From Carallia brachiata (taxonomy: Eukaryota > Streptophyta > Magnoliopsida > Malpighiales > Rhizophoraceae): a stretch of 64,000 bases of DNA. Location of the stretch: contig JADCRB010000017.1 of the NCBI GenBank assembly GCA_021464245.1, positions 213,385 to 277,384 of the forward strand, written 5' to 3'. Under the pieces are notes generated by a model. It did no database searches. It had not been told where the DNA came from and worked only from the letters and a program-made list of their open reading frames with translations. Both the position numbers and the translations under genes were made by a program. Below, piece after piece: positions 11,501-21,400 of this stretch. Numbering within the stretch: the stretch's first letter is position 1; each line of letters opens with the position of its first letter.

Positions 11501-12913
11501 CTAATAATTTAATGGCATGGACAGTTGCTTATCCATTTTGCTTTCAGGGTTTTGTTGCAGCGGTAAGTAACATGCGCTCCTTCGTCCCAGCCATTTATGA
11601 TGTAACAGTGGCTATTCCCAAAAGTTCACCTCAACCTACAATGGTCAGGCTAGTCAAGGGACAATCTTCTGTGGTATGCCAAACAAATCTGGGGTTTATT
11701 CAACTGCACAAAGAAGTTTGCAAGTATTGTTGAATGTTGAATTATTTTCACGTTCTCTTGTTTGGGGATATTTTTCTGTTTCTTATTCAGCTCATTTTAT
11801 ATTAGGAAATGGTAAATAGAGTTCTTGGTATTCAATTACAAAGAATCACATATGTCAATTGAGAATGCAACATTGTAATTAGCATTATTGTTTAATGTCT
11901 CAAATCATTCCTGTCTTGGTCTATCCTAATGGTTTTGCATCGAAAGCCATTGTGTCTTGTCATTAATGGAAGCAATGCATTGCTAATTTGTTGCAGGTTC
12001 ATGTACACATAAAGAGACATTTGATGAGTGAATTACCTGAAACAGATGATGCTGTTTCTCAATGGTGTAGAGATCTGTTTGTCACTAAGGTGTGTGATAT
12101 TGCTGATCTTATATATTGAGCACATAGTTCATTATTATTTTTTTTTTATTAATTGAAAGGTCCATTGGACTATAAGTTATACAATGAAGGTAACTATTCT
12201 CGTTCTCATAAATTACACAATCTCTTCCTAAAATTAAAGCCCAAGACTTCTAATATAGAGATATAAATTCTAACCACTAGAATGTTTCCTGAGAGACCAC
12301 ATTATTTGTTTATTATGTCAGAAAAAAATGACTATTTTTTAAAGTGTGATTTTTTTTGTGGCCCATACGTGGAACGTTCAAACTATTTTATCTAACTCGT
12401 GCAATCAGTTCCCTTTTTATGACCATCCTACTTTTTGTCTCTGGCATACCAGGACGCGTTGCTGGACAGACACATAGCAGAGGACACCTTCAGCGACCAA
12501 GAATTACAGGATATTGGCCGACCAATTAAGTCCCTTGTGGTGCGTTACTGGTTTAATCAAACCATCTGATCTGCAGCTCAAAATTGTTCTGTTTTAATAT
12601 GATGGTTTAAGTTCTCTGAAGCAGTAAGTCTTCTTCATTGTGATAAAATTATGTTACCGTGCTGGACCAGGTTGTTACATCTTGGGCATGCTTGCTTATT
12701 TTTGGGGCCCTGAAGTTCCTCCAGTGGTCTTCGCTTTTATCTTCATGGAAGGGCATTGCATTTTCGGTGTCTGGCGTGGCCCTTGTAACTTTCCTTACGA
12801 ATATCTTGATACGGTTCTCTCAGTCAGAGCGTTCAACCCCAGCTAAAGTTGTCCCTTCAAGGGCTAGGACCAATGGAGAATCCTCCATGACAGGGCACAG
12901 CAATCGGAGCTAG
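8584..12913 (+). CDS. LPAT2: 1-acyl-sn-glycerol-3-phosphate acyltransferase 2 (ER LPAAT), 11 exons, 387 aa
   Basis: The enzyme acylates lysophosphatidic acid at sn-2 to make phosphatidic acid in the ER Kennedy pathway. Coding exons: 8584-8664, 8793-8915, 9598-9637, 9742-9815, 10301-10360, 10546-10623, 10778-10936, 11548-11673, 11997-12089, 12453-12539, 12671-12913. All introns are GT-AG, and the joined frame is open for 387 codons with stop TAG at 12911-12913; plant LPAT2 proteins are about this length. The catalytic HX4D motif is NHRSDID (His92, Asp97), and the substrate motif is FVEGTR (Glu172-Arg175). Hydrophobic segments lie at about residues 5-27 and, in the last exon, at about 308-322 and 335-353. 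The C-terminal [11 protein letters not shown] segment is typical of the plant LPAT2/3 group. The start codon context is good (GGGATGG). Introns 4, 7 and 9 carry repeats or transposon insertions. LPAT3 is the main alternative name. Confidence 0.96.
9867..10138 (+). repeat. 135-bp tandem duplication inside LPAT2 intron 4
   Basis: Two similar units follow each other. The shared segment TTTATTCATAAACTAGATGG begins at 9981 and again at 10116, a period of 135 bp. Units also share CCTATA-ACTC, ATATATAAA-CCAA, CGCACATACTC-like and GATTGTAGGT motifs. Divergence is about 10-15% by eye. Confidence 0.8.
11068..11274. mobile_element. foldback MITE in LPAT2 intron 7
   Basis: The left end GGGCATATGATTTTTTTT is the inverted counterpart of the right end, whose reverse complement begins GGGCATATAATTTTTTTT. 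Further in, TTTTTGTGTGCAATTACA pairs with TTTTTTGTGTAATTAT. The arms together span about 207 bp with no coding. The target duplication is not clear. Confidence 0.55.
12130..12306 (-). mobile_element. tRNA-derived SINE, antisense in LPAT2 intron 9
   Basis: Read on the minus strand, the element starts near 12299 (GTGGTCTCTCAGG), has a box-A-like CTAGTGGTTAGAAT, a degenerate box B about 35 bp on, and ends in an A run (plus-strand T run about 12138-12148). It is flanked by a 7-bp CATTATT at 12130-12136 and 12300-12306. The family differs from the CTTGTAAAC-tail SINEs elsewhere in the window. Confidence 0.5.
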
Positions 12914-13260
12914 GCCAAAGTTTGTCCGCCAACACCTCACGCACATATGGGATTTTCCTCGATAATCGTTTTTGTGATGGTATGCGCAGAGGGTTTCACC
13001 CCTGCTTTACATCATGTGTGTTCCGTTTTACACTGGCCCAAATAGAAATGCTGTTGGTTTTAGGGTTGATTGCAGTTTGTATGCACATCAGTTCGTTATT
13101 TAGCTAGCCAGTTATTATTGATGCTGTAGATTCCCCTAAAATGGTTTGATTGTGTCACCGTGAACGCTCATAATAGGCCCCTCTACTCTTGTACTATTCC
13201 TGCCATGCGGGCGGGACGGTCTTTGGTTGTAACTTTTGCACAAAATGACTCTCACCAATT
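12914..13260 (+). other. LPAT2 3' untranslated region (extent inferred)
   Basis: Sequence after the LPAT2 stop has mixed composition without repeats up to about 13260, consistent with a 3' UTR. No clear polyadenylation signal fixes the end. Confidence 0.4.
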
Positions 13261-13329
13261 TACTTTTTGGCTCTTTTTTTCTTCCGTGTCTTCATTTTTT
13301 GTTGTTCCCTTCTTTCCCTTGGGTATGTG

Positions 13330-13835
13330 AACCATGAAGAGCTACAAATCCAAACCACAGATTATTACCTCTTAGTTGGTTGCCTCTATCCTGCGTCAGT
13401 GTGCGCTATTGTGTGCCGTGAGGTTCCCATCGGCTTCCGTCGCTTGATGCAGCGTCTGTGCCTCCTCGTGAGCTTTGTGCTCTTCGTGGGCTCTAGTTTT
13501 GGTGGTGGTTGGTCTCTATGGTCTATGTTGGGCTCTCCCCCCAAGCTTTGCTGCCTGGTTCTGGCTTTGGGGTTGTTGGTTGTCTCCCTCGCTTTGCTCC
13601 CTTCTCTCCGTTGGGTGGGGAGGTGGGGGAGGGGAGGTTTTTTTTGGCTGTCGGACGCCCATGTACAGTTTGGAGCCGTCTCCAGTTTAGTCCCGCACCT
13701 CTCTTTGTTGAGCTTCTAGTCGCTGTTTTTGTTTTAGCCCTCCTCCGTATGGTTTGTCTATGCTCTGCGGCTTTGGGTTCTTCCTGCTCTCTTTGGATGG
13801 TGCTTTGATGTTCTTGGCGGCTTCGCTGTCATCAA
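13330..13835 (+). repeat. GT-rich, ORF-less retroposon-like segment
   Basis: A block of G/T-rich, GC-elevated sequence with clear edges against AT-rich flanks. It resembles in composition the retroposon at 55329-56318 and LINE 3' UTRs (runs such as TTTGGGTTCTTCC, TTTGCTGCCTGG). Frames through it (up to 150 codons) are hydrophobic and shared between strands, so they look like by-products of composition. No poly(A) tail or target duplication was found. Confidence 0.35.
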
Positions 13836-13849
13836 CCTTCGGATATTTA

Positions 13850-16800
13850 AAAATATTTAATTGTGTATTCATTAATTAAAAAAATATTTTAGATGTGTAT
13901 TTGTTAAAAAAAAAATTTAATTTATTTATTTAATTTTTTAAATAATTTTATTAATTTAAATTTATTTATTAGTAAATTAATAATTTTATAAATGAAAGGA
14001 TTGATTTAATAAAAAATTAAAAATTTAAAAATAAATAAAATATAAAAATATTAAAATTTATGTGTAAAAAATATAAAAATTTAAGAGTAAAAAATTATAT
14101 ATCTCGTTAATTAAAAGCGGTATAAGAGATAGTTGTACTGTAAAAATAGTATCACAGCAAGTTTTTCTTTTTTTTTTTGAACAAACACAGCAAGTTTGAT
14201 CTGTAGACTCAAAAGAGAGTAGCAGCCACCGCCTGGGAAAAAAAAAAAAAAAAGGAAGAACGGGTATCTAAATAGTTACTTGATCCAAAGTATTTGATCC
14301 GAACTTTGCTGGAATTTGATCAGGCATCTAATCCGGGAACAAGGAGGAAGGAAAAACCTCCCGTAGCACCATCGTCGGAGTACTGCCGCCAATCACCCCA
14401 CGCTGCCAGGGTCACCATTTTTGTCGTCGCCAGAGGATTTTTGGAATCTCAAAATATGAATATATGAGATAACTTATAATATCTATGAACTTAATTATTT
14501 TATTTAAAATTTTAAGTGAGTATAAAGTATGAAATATGACATACTTGAAATTGCTTTGACTACGTCTGCATTGGTAGAATAGTTACAGATTGACGTGTTT
14601 TCATGTTGACAGAGTATGTTCACTCTCTCTCGTGACAAAATGGTAAGTGTCGGCTTTTACTGTATAAAACTATGGTATGCTGTTAAGTTTTAATTTAATA
14701 ATTATAATTTTTAGTAATAAAATTTTACGTAATTTTATTAATATTTAGGGAGTGAGTTTAATTTTATAAAAATAATTAAATGAAGTGTTCAAATAAAATT
14801 ATTTTAACTTCAATTTGTATAAAATAAATATTTTTATTTTTACATAATAATGTACTTACCATACTTATTTTTGTTGTAAAAAAAAGTGCGTTTGAATCTT
14901 GTCAAGAGGGGCGTGCACAGAGGCACAGGCTCACGAGGTCCTCAAGCCAACATGGCTACAAGTGCATCACGGCTCTGCTTTAGAGTGCCACATGCTAAAC
15001 CTGTCACTTTTTTTTTTTTGAAGAAAAGTTGGTAGTCGGAGGAAAACTATCTGAAAAAAATGTTTGGATTGTAGTGAATTCAATATACAATTAGTTAAAT
15101 TTAGTATGTAAAAAATAATAATAATTTTTTTTTTATTGTACTTATAATTAAGACAGTTGTACATTAAATTTAATAAATTACATTACATAAATTTTTTTAT
15201 AAAATTCTTCTAACCATGTAATAGTATTTTTTTTTTCAAACACAAATTTTTTTTAATTAATTAATTAATTTATTAAAAAAATGGAAAAAAATAAGTCCAT
15301 AAACATTGAGTTTAAATAGAAGAATTTAAAATGGTGGAAATTGAACCCCACCATTCCTGATGCAAGGTGCCACTACCCTCATGTTTGGCGTTTTTGTAAA
15401 TCAGGCACTTCTTTCTCCTTTGTTTTTTTTCAGTTTAAACTTGGTGTTCGTCGTTTACACTGGTATATGTTTTGATTTTCTACCGTTAGTTAATCGTTAA
15501 AACATATCACGTGCTATAGAATCAACAACGCGTCAACATTGTGAAATATATATTCGGTAAAAAAAAAAAAACATTGTGAAATATATTAAAGGCTATGTCA
15601 TCATTTTTTTGATGACATAACACTTTAAAAAAGAATTAGAAAAAAATTCAAAAAAGTAAAAAGAAAACTAAAAACTCACAAAAAAGTTCAAAAAATTCCA
15701 AAATAAAAAAAAACTGAAAAAGTGTGAAAGTTTTTAAAAATTTTCAAAGTACCAAAAAATTCTGAAAATTCCAAAATTTTACAAATTCAACAAAATCTAA
15801 TTTTTCAAAAAAATAAAATAATAAATTTCAAAAAAGAAAAATTGAAAATTAAGAAAGTTCTAAACTCCAAAGTAACAAAAATTCTAATTTAAAATTTTTT
15901 CCTGAAAAATATTTTTTCACATTTTTTGAGGTTTTCCAGTTTACTTGCTTTATTTTGAATTTTAAAGGTTTTTTTTTATAATTTTCATAATTTTTTAAAC
16001 TTTTATTAATTTTTAATTTTTTTTCCAACTTTTAGAATTTTCTTAATATTGAATTTTTCTTTTCTTCCCGAATTTCTTTTTACATTTTTTGGAATTTTAA
16101 AGATTTTTTAAAAACTTTTTCAACCCTTTTTAAAAAAAAATTCAGATTTTTTTGAATTACTTTTTTGGATTAATTTTCAAATTTTCAATTTTTTTAAAAA
16201 TGTCGCATATTTTAAAAAATGACGAGATGCGTGGAGCAACATTCTAGACAATTTTAATCCTTACTTTTCGGCCCAATTTTGACCCTATTTTAGGCACAAT
16301 ATGAATTTAGTCAAATTGACAAAATTGAAGCCCTATTTCTTAACTTTAATTTGGCTCAGAAATCATACAATTGTAACTTGTAGAGAGAAAGTTATAGCCG
16401 AAAAACTAAATAGTGCGCAAAGTTAAAAAAATTGGTAAATAAGATCAAATTGACGCCTAATTACTTATTTTTTTTTGCATCCGATTGATCTACAGAACAT
16501 AAATAGTAGTAGCATCAGCAGATAAACACAATATTTATATAAAGAAATATCAAATTAAATATAATATTATACGTAATTTCTACACAAATATTGGACTTAT
16601 TATTTACAGGAATAAAAAACCTCAAATTTCTCAATAACAAATATATGTTGTGCTCTCTAATACTAGACTTAACTGATTTAAACTTAATATATGAAAAGGA
16701 TTATAAATAATAGGTACAACTGAAAATTTTGATTTAAATTAAATTGCGATATCCTGTCAAATAATAATTTAAAGTCTCATTTAAATAAGCTAAGTGGACA

Positions 16801-18540
16801 ACCCATAAATATTTAATTATTAGATCAAACTTTTGATTTTTTTTTATGATTAAAGGGTTAAACAAAAAAAAAAAACGTAACAAAGTAGAGAAATAAAGGG
16901 GCAATAGAAGATCACTGTGAATTGCTCAGATGCTTTTACTATATTTCTTCATTTTAATTACCTTGCTATGGTGCAATATTAAAGAAGTCAATGGAGGATC
17001 AGGCAGTTTGATCTTTTTGAAGTTAAGTTTTGTAATCTTCTTGTGGGACTGACTTTGAAAGAGCCAGATAAAAATATTCATGAGCACAAGTACTACAGAG
17101 GACAGACCAAGCCTTAATTGACTGCTAATTGCAATAAAGCAGTTGGCAAAGAAGCAGAGCCTTTTCAACCTCCCTTAACACTCAATAGACCCGTTTAAGG
17201 TGATGTATCCTCGACCCTGAAAGAATCCTCATCTGGGGCTATTTGAGCTTCCGAGCGTGTTGAATCTGCAAGCTGAAGATTAGAGATCTCAAGAATTACG
17301 AAATTCTTGTCACTAACTAATGCCACTTGTGTCTCTTATTAACCCCCTTTAATATTTCCTTGCTTTTAGTCATGACTACCGCACAAGATGATTCCCTAAT
17401 TAAATTTGAATTGAATTTTGCTTTTTTATTTGAATTTCATTGTGGGCGAGAGAAAGATCCTGAGAAGTTGAAATAAGACTCTACTATGAAACTACGTAAT
17501 CTGCGACACGTAACTAATCTAACGGTTTATCTATTTTTTTAAATTTAATATATTTTTCACAATATAATAATTTATATATTTTTATATACTAATTTTATAT
17601 TTACCATTATGTTTCTGCGTTACGTTTCCCCTGGAAATATTCATGACAAACTCAATGTTATCAAACAAATTTTGTGCAGAAAGTAACATTTTGAACGTTG
17701 GCAACGTGATGCTTTAACAATTAGCAATTTTTCATCCTCTGGTCTTCCGTTTCTAAAAAAAAAGAAATATTAAGTGACATTTTTTTGTGCAATCAAAATA
17801 ATATGCATAATTAAATGGCTAAATTTTAAAAAAAAATTATTAAATTTTATTACAATTTATCTAACTGTACATATCAGTTTAATCTCATGTATAAAATTTT
17901 ACTAAGTATTTCTCTCAAATCAATTTGACATCTGCACTGTGAATAATCTTTTTTTTTTTTGCCCGCTGCACTGTGAATAATCAATTACACCGATGATAGG
18001 GAAAATGGGAAAAATAAAACAATTATTCGGATGGTCTTCGGTTGCTAAAGGTTATTGTACCCCCGTAATTGGAGATAAATAATTATTTAGAGGGAATAAA
18101 TAGATAGTAATAATTGAATAATAATAAAATAATTTTAAAATAATATGAGTGATTTGAATGTTTAAAATTTTAAAAAGAAAACAAAAATATTAGATGTGGT
18201 TGAATTAAAAATTAAATTATGCAGTGAAATTTTTATTTAAATGACATTAAATTTAAAGAAATCAATGTGACACCTGTCTTGTGAATATGACGAAGGAAAG
18301 AGAAAAAAAAACATCAATTATTCCGATTTCGCTTGAATGAATCGAGAGACACGACGATCGTTACAAAGTCAAATTTCCACGCATTTCATATAAAGGCTAC
18401 AGGCCCGAGGACGTTGGCAACCCAAAATGACAATGTTGTTAATTGGATTCGATATCACAATACTCAGAAATTAAGATGCCACCGAATTACGGGAAGCCTA
18501 AAATGATGATATTTTAATGGATTCGAATCAAAATTATCTT
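13850..18540. other. AT-rich intergenic DNA with old repeats, no gene seen
   Basis: 13860-14105 is nearly pure A/T. 14210-14440 is a higher-GC patch of unknown nature. 15598-16205 is an A-rich then T-rich imperfect palindrome (listed separately). 16900-17340 has ordinary composition and short open frames on the minus strand but no recognisable protein. The rest shows nothing. Confidence 0.5.
15598..16205. repeat. imperfect palindrome, A-rich left arm and T-rich right arm
   Basis: The left half is built of AAAAA(TTC/GTT/CTC)-type words, the right half of their complements (TTTTTGAATT, TTTTCTTTTC, TTTTTGGAATTTT). Near the left end a short perfect hairpin (GTCATCA, T-run, TGATGAC) occurs at about 15598-15620. 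The arms pair only loosely; an old foldback transposon is the simplest reading. Confidence 0.35.
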
Positions 18541-18545
18541 AAGAT

Positions 18546-18765
18546 TAAAAGAGTTTAATGAAGAGTTGAAAAATCAGTCACACTATTTTCCATTGATCAC
18601 CGGCTGTATATAGAGTGCCAGTACAAGAGATAAGCTATTCAAATTTACAGCAGATAATGAACAAAACAAATTTACAATAGATAGAGATAAGGATAAGAGG
18701 TTTGAAGTTGAAAGTGTAAAATCAAATGATGGTTACAGGATAAGATAACAGATGGTTATCTATTA
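18546..18765 (-). repeat. 3' LTR of copia element 1
   Basis: 220 bp direct copy of the 5' LTR with two substitutions (CAGTCACACT versus CAGCCACACT, and AAGATAAC versus AGGATAAC). The pol stop codon lies inside it. The G-rich tract GCGGGGGCA abuts it on the element strand, as expected for a polypurine tract. Confidence 0.93.
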
Positions 18766-20726
18766 TGCCCCCGCAAGATGGAGGCGGCATTGACGACTCC
18801 TATCTTGGATCGAAGAGTAAAAAAGCGGTGCCTGGACAGGGGCTTAGTAAGGCCATCAGCCACTTGGTCGTGGCCAGAAATGTAAAGAGACTTTAATGTT
18901 CCCAGAACAACTCGTTCGCGGACAAAATGGTAATCGAGAGCTAGATGCTTCATCTTTGAATGAAAAACTGGATTGGCCGTTAAGTATGTGGCACCAACAT
19001 TGTCACTATAAATATGTGAGGGGCCGTGATGTGGAACATGTAATTCTTGAAGCAAGTTAGATAACCAAGCAAGATCAGCTGCAGTGTTTGCAATAGCGCG
19101 GTACTCAGCTTCGGTGGAAGATCTCGCAACACTCCTTTGCTTAGCAGATTTCCATGATACAGGATTTGAACCAAGATAAATCACATAGGCAGAAGTGGAT
19201 GTCCTGTCATCAAGATTGCCTCCCCAATCTGCATCACAATAAGCCTTGAGAGATAGAGGACCATGATCACCACGTTTGATGAAAAGCCCATGGTGAATGG
19301 TACCCTTAAGATATCGAAGAACCCTTTTAAGTGTGGACCAATGTGATTGAGTTGGAGCATGCATGTACTGAGATAATTTATTAACAGAAAAGGCAATATC
19401 TGGCCGAGTGAGAGACAAATATTGGAGAGACCCAACTAATTGACGATAAGCAGTGGCATTGGCCGGGCCAGAAGAGTCTTGTAACTGAAGACGTGGAGAT
19501 GTTGATATAAGAGTTGGCTGCTCTTTAGCATCTGTCAAGCCAAAAGTTTCTAAAAGGCGCCTAATGTACTGGTGTTGCGATAGAAGGATGCCTTGCTGTA
19601 TAGGGATAACCTCCATGCCAAGAAAAAAATGCAAAGGTCCGAGATCCTTGAGAGAAAAACGAGCAGAGAGCTTGCCAAGTAATTGTGACAGAATTTGGTT
19701 GTTGTTGCCCGTGAGAAGGATATCATCCACATAGACTAATAAATAGATCAGAACATCATTCTTGCAATAAATAAAGAGTGAGGAATCCGAGACAGCATTT
19801 ACAAAACCCAATTGAAGGAGAAAAGTACTTAACTCCTTATACCAAGCACGGGGTGCCTGACGCAACCCGTAAATTGCTCTGTTCAGCTTGCACACATGAT
19901 TGGGCCGCTCCATGTCAATGAATCCAAGAGGCTGAGACATGTACACTGTGTCATAAAGTGTGCCTTGGAGGAATGCATTATTGATATCCAGTTGACGCAA
20001 GGACCACCCAAAGTGCATAGCAAGGCAAAGAACCAGTCTAATGGTCGTGGGTTTAACAACAGGACTATAAGTTTCTGTATAGTCCAAGCCAGGCCGTTGA
20101 TGAAAGCCTTTTGCAACTAATCGGGCTTTGTATCGATCAATACTCCCATCTGGTTGTCTTTTGATGCGAAAGACCCATTTGTTACCCACTACGTTGGTTG
20201 CCTCAGATGGAGGAACTAGCTGCCAGGTGTTGTTGTTCACTAGTGCATTAAATTCAGAAGTCATTGCACTACGCCAAAGGGGATCCTTGAGTGCTTGTGT
20301 GACACCAGTAGGTTCAATGGACTCAGATATGGGATGTTTGGAGGTGTAGGAAACAACCTTAGGCTTAAAGATATTATTTTGGGATCTAGTAATCATGGGG
20401 TGAGTTCTAGGAGGGCCAAATCTTGGTGTAGGGGAAGAGGAATTAGATGGGGTCACTGGGGCATGAGGGGAGGCAGAAGTGGAGGTGGTCTCGGTAGCAT
20501 TTTCGTTGGGCATTGGGGAATTGGATGTGATCAGTGGGGCAGAATCTGGAGGATGTGGACATGAGCTTGGTGAGGTGCCTAAGCCACCCGAGAACTCCGA
20601 GGAACCTTGTAAAGATGATATGGTCTCCTTAGCGCCATCCTTTGTAGGGGAACCTGTAGAAGAAGAAATAGGAACAGAAAAAATTGGTGGGGTTAATGCA
20701 GCAAGAGAAGGATGCCACGTTGACAT
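18756..20726 (-). CDS. copia Pol remnant: reverse transcriptase and RNase H, 656 aa, open
   Basis: An uninterrupted frame encodes the 3' part of copia Pol. A Ser/Pro-rich linker covers residues about 1-115. The RVT_2 reverse transcriptase covers about 165-410, with YVDD at 332-335. RNase H covers about 494-615, with Asp498/Asp500 in YCDADWGG, Glu539/Glu541 in STEAEY and Asp575 in YSDN. The last codons and the stop lie within the 3' LTR. The upstream integrase remnant is in a different frame, with a stop between, so this Met is only the first in the open frame. It has no gag, protease or integrase, so the element could move only with help from a complete relative. Confidence 0.93.
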   Translation of the reverse strand: MSTWHPSLAALTPPIFSVPISSSTGSPTKDGAKETISSLQGSSEFSGGLGTSPSSCPHPPDSAPLITSNSPMPNENATETTSTSASPHAPVTPSNSSSPTPRFGPPRTHPMITRSQNNIFKPKVVSYTSKHPISESIEPTGVTQALKDPLWRSAMTSEFNALVNNNTWQLVPPSEATNVVGNKWVFRIKRQPDGSIDRYKARLVAKGFHQRPGLDYTETYSPVVKPTTIRLVLCLAMHFGWSLRQLDINNAFLQGTLYDTVYMSQPLGFIDMERPNHVCKLNRAIYGLRQAPRAWYKELSTFLLQLGFVNAVSDSSLFIYCKNDVLIYLLVYVDDILLTGNNNQILSQLLGKLSARFSLKDLGPLHFFLGMEVIPIQQGILLSQHQYIRRLLETFGLTDAKEQPTLISTSPRLQLQDSSGPANATAYRQLVGSLQYLSLTRPDIAFSVNKLSQYMHAPTQSHWSTLKRVLRYLKGTIHHGLFIKRGDHGPLSLKAYCDADWGGNLDDRTSTSAYVIYLGSNPVSWKSAKQRSVARSSTEAEYRAIANTAADLAWLSNLLQELHVPHHGPSHIYSDNVGATYLTANPVFHSKMKHLALDYHFVRERVVLGTLKSLYISGHDQVADGLTKPLSRHRFFTLRSKIGVVNAASILRGHNR

Positions 20727-20801
20727 AGTTGTTGCTGAGACACGAGAAGAGAAGGGCCATGGGTGGTATAAGGAAAGTGATTTTCACGAAATACTACATG
20801 T

Positions 20802-20888
20802 TTAGACACATTGAAGAGGAGTGATTGAGGTTTGTATGGTGGTGTTTGCAGCGGCAGCAGAGGAAGAAAGAGATGTTTCTTGAGCCAT
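20802..20888 (-). pseudogene. gag N-terminal stub of copia element 1
   Basis: An ATG 34 bases past the LTR opens a 28-codon frame (starting MAQETSLSSS) that ends at TAA 20804-20802. Just past it, in another frame, the sequence encodes an SKHVVFRE motif typical of the C-terminal end of copia integrase. The gag start is therefore joined directly to the integrase tail, marking the deletion junction at about 20805-20815. Confidence 0.75.
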
Positions 20889-20909
20889 TAAAGTTGCTGT
20901 AAAGCTTTT

Positions 20910-20921
20910 GCTCTGATACCA
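20910..20921 (-). promoter_or_regulatory. primer binding site (tRNA-iMet) of copia element 1
   Basis: TGGTATCAGAGC directly follows the 5' LTR. This is the standard plant LTR-retrotransposon primer site complementary to the 3' end of initiator tRNA-Met. Confidence 0.95.
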
Positions 20922-21141
20922 TAAAAGAGTTTAATGAAGAGTTGAAAAATCAGCCACACTATTTTCCATTGATCACCGGCTGTATATAGAGTGCCAGTAC
21001 AAGAGATAAGCTATTCAAATTTACAGCAGATAATGAACAAAACAAATTTACAATAGATAGAGATAAGGATAAGAGGTTTGAAGTTGAAAGTGTAAAATCA
21101 AATGATGGTTACAGGATAGGATAACAGATGGTTATCTATTA
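20922..21141 (-). repeat. 5' LTR of copia element 1
   Basis: 220 bp, nearly identical to 18546-18765. On the element strand it begins TAATAGATAACC and ends CTCTTTTA. The ends are TA...TA rather than the usual TG...CA. Confidence 0.93.
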
Positions 21142-21210
21142 AAGATATGATATATCCTTCAGTCTATTTTTGAAAGAACGCTAATGTATATTTTAAATTT
21201 TAGTATTTTA

Positions 21211-21362
21211 ATTAGTGTTCTAATTAAAGTTAAGACTAATAATTTTAAAATAATATTGATAGTTTTTGAAATATAAAAATAACAGTTATTAATTTTTATT
21301 TTAAAAATTATCAATTTTATCTTAAAATTATTAATTTTAATTTCAATCAGAATATTAATCAA
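21211..21362. mobile_element. palindromic MITE family, copy 1
   Basis: The left arm (21211-21267, ATTAGTGTTCTAATTAAAG...) pairs with the reverse complement of about 21304-21360 (ATTAATATTCTGATTGAAA...) across most of about 57 bp. The loop is short. Related palindromes lie near 26722, 47020 and 49383. Confidence 0.55.
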
Positions 21363-21400
21363 AATGCCAACATTTAACACATCACCATTTTTTAAAATTA

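Larger units (their letters stand above)
18541..21146 (-). mobile_element. Ty1/copia LTR retrotransposon, internally deleted, 5-bp AAGAT target duplication
   Basis: The element spans 18546-21141 (2596 bp) on the minus strand, between AAGAT at 18541-18545 and 21142-21146. LTRs of 220 bp differ at only two positions by eye, so the insertion is young. The primer site and a gag start follow the 5' LTR; a G-rich tract precedes the 3' LTR. Complete copia elements are near 5 kb. Here gag, protease and most of integrase are missing, while RT and RNase H are open. Short LTRs suggest the Ale/Retrofit-like group, but this was not tested. Confidence 0.95.

Noticed and set aside
13267..13719. 150-codon hydrophobic open frame after LPAT2
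   Set aside because: Lies in a GT-rich retroposon-like block where several frames are open; no domain and no link to LPAT2.
17195..17340. Minus-strand open stretch of about 47 codons with protein-like composition
   Set aside because: No start codon, no pyrimidine-rich acceptor upstream, stops on both sides and no recognisable family. Possibly an exon relic, but unsupported.
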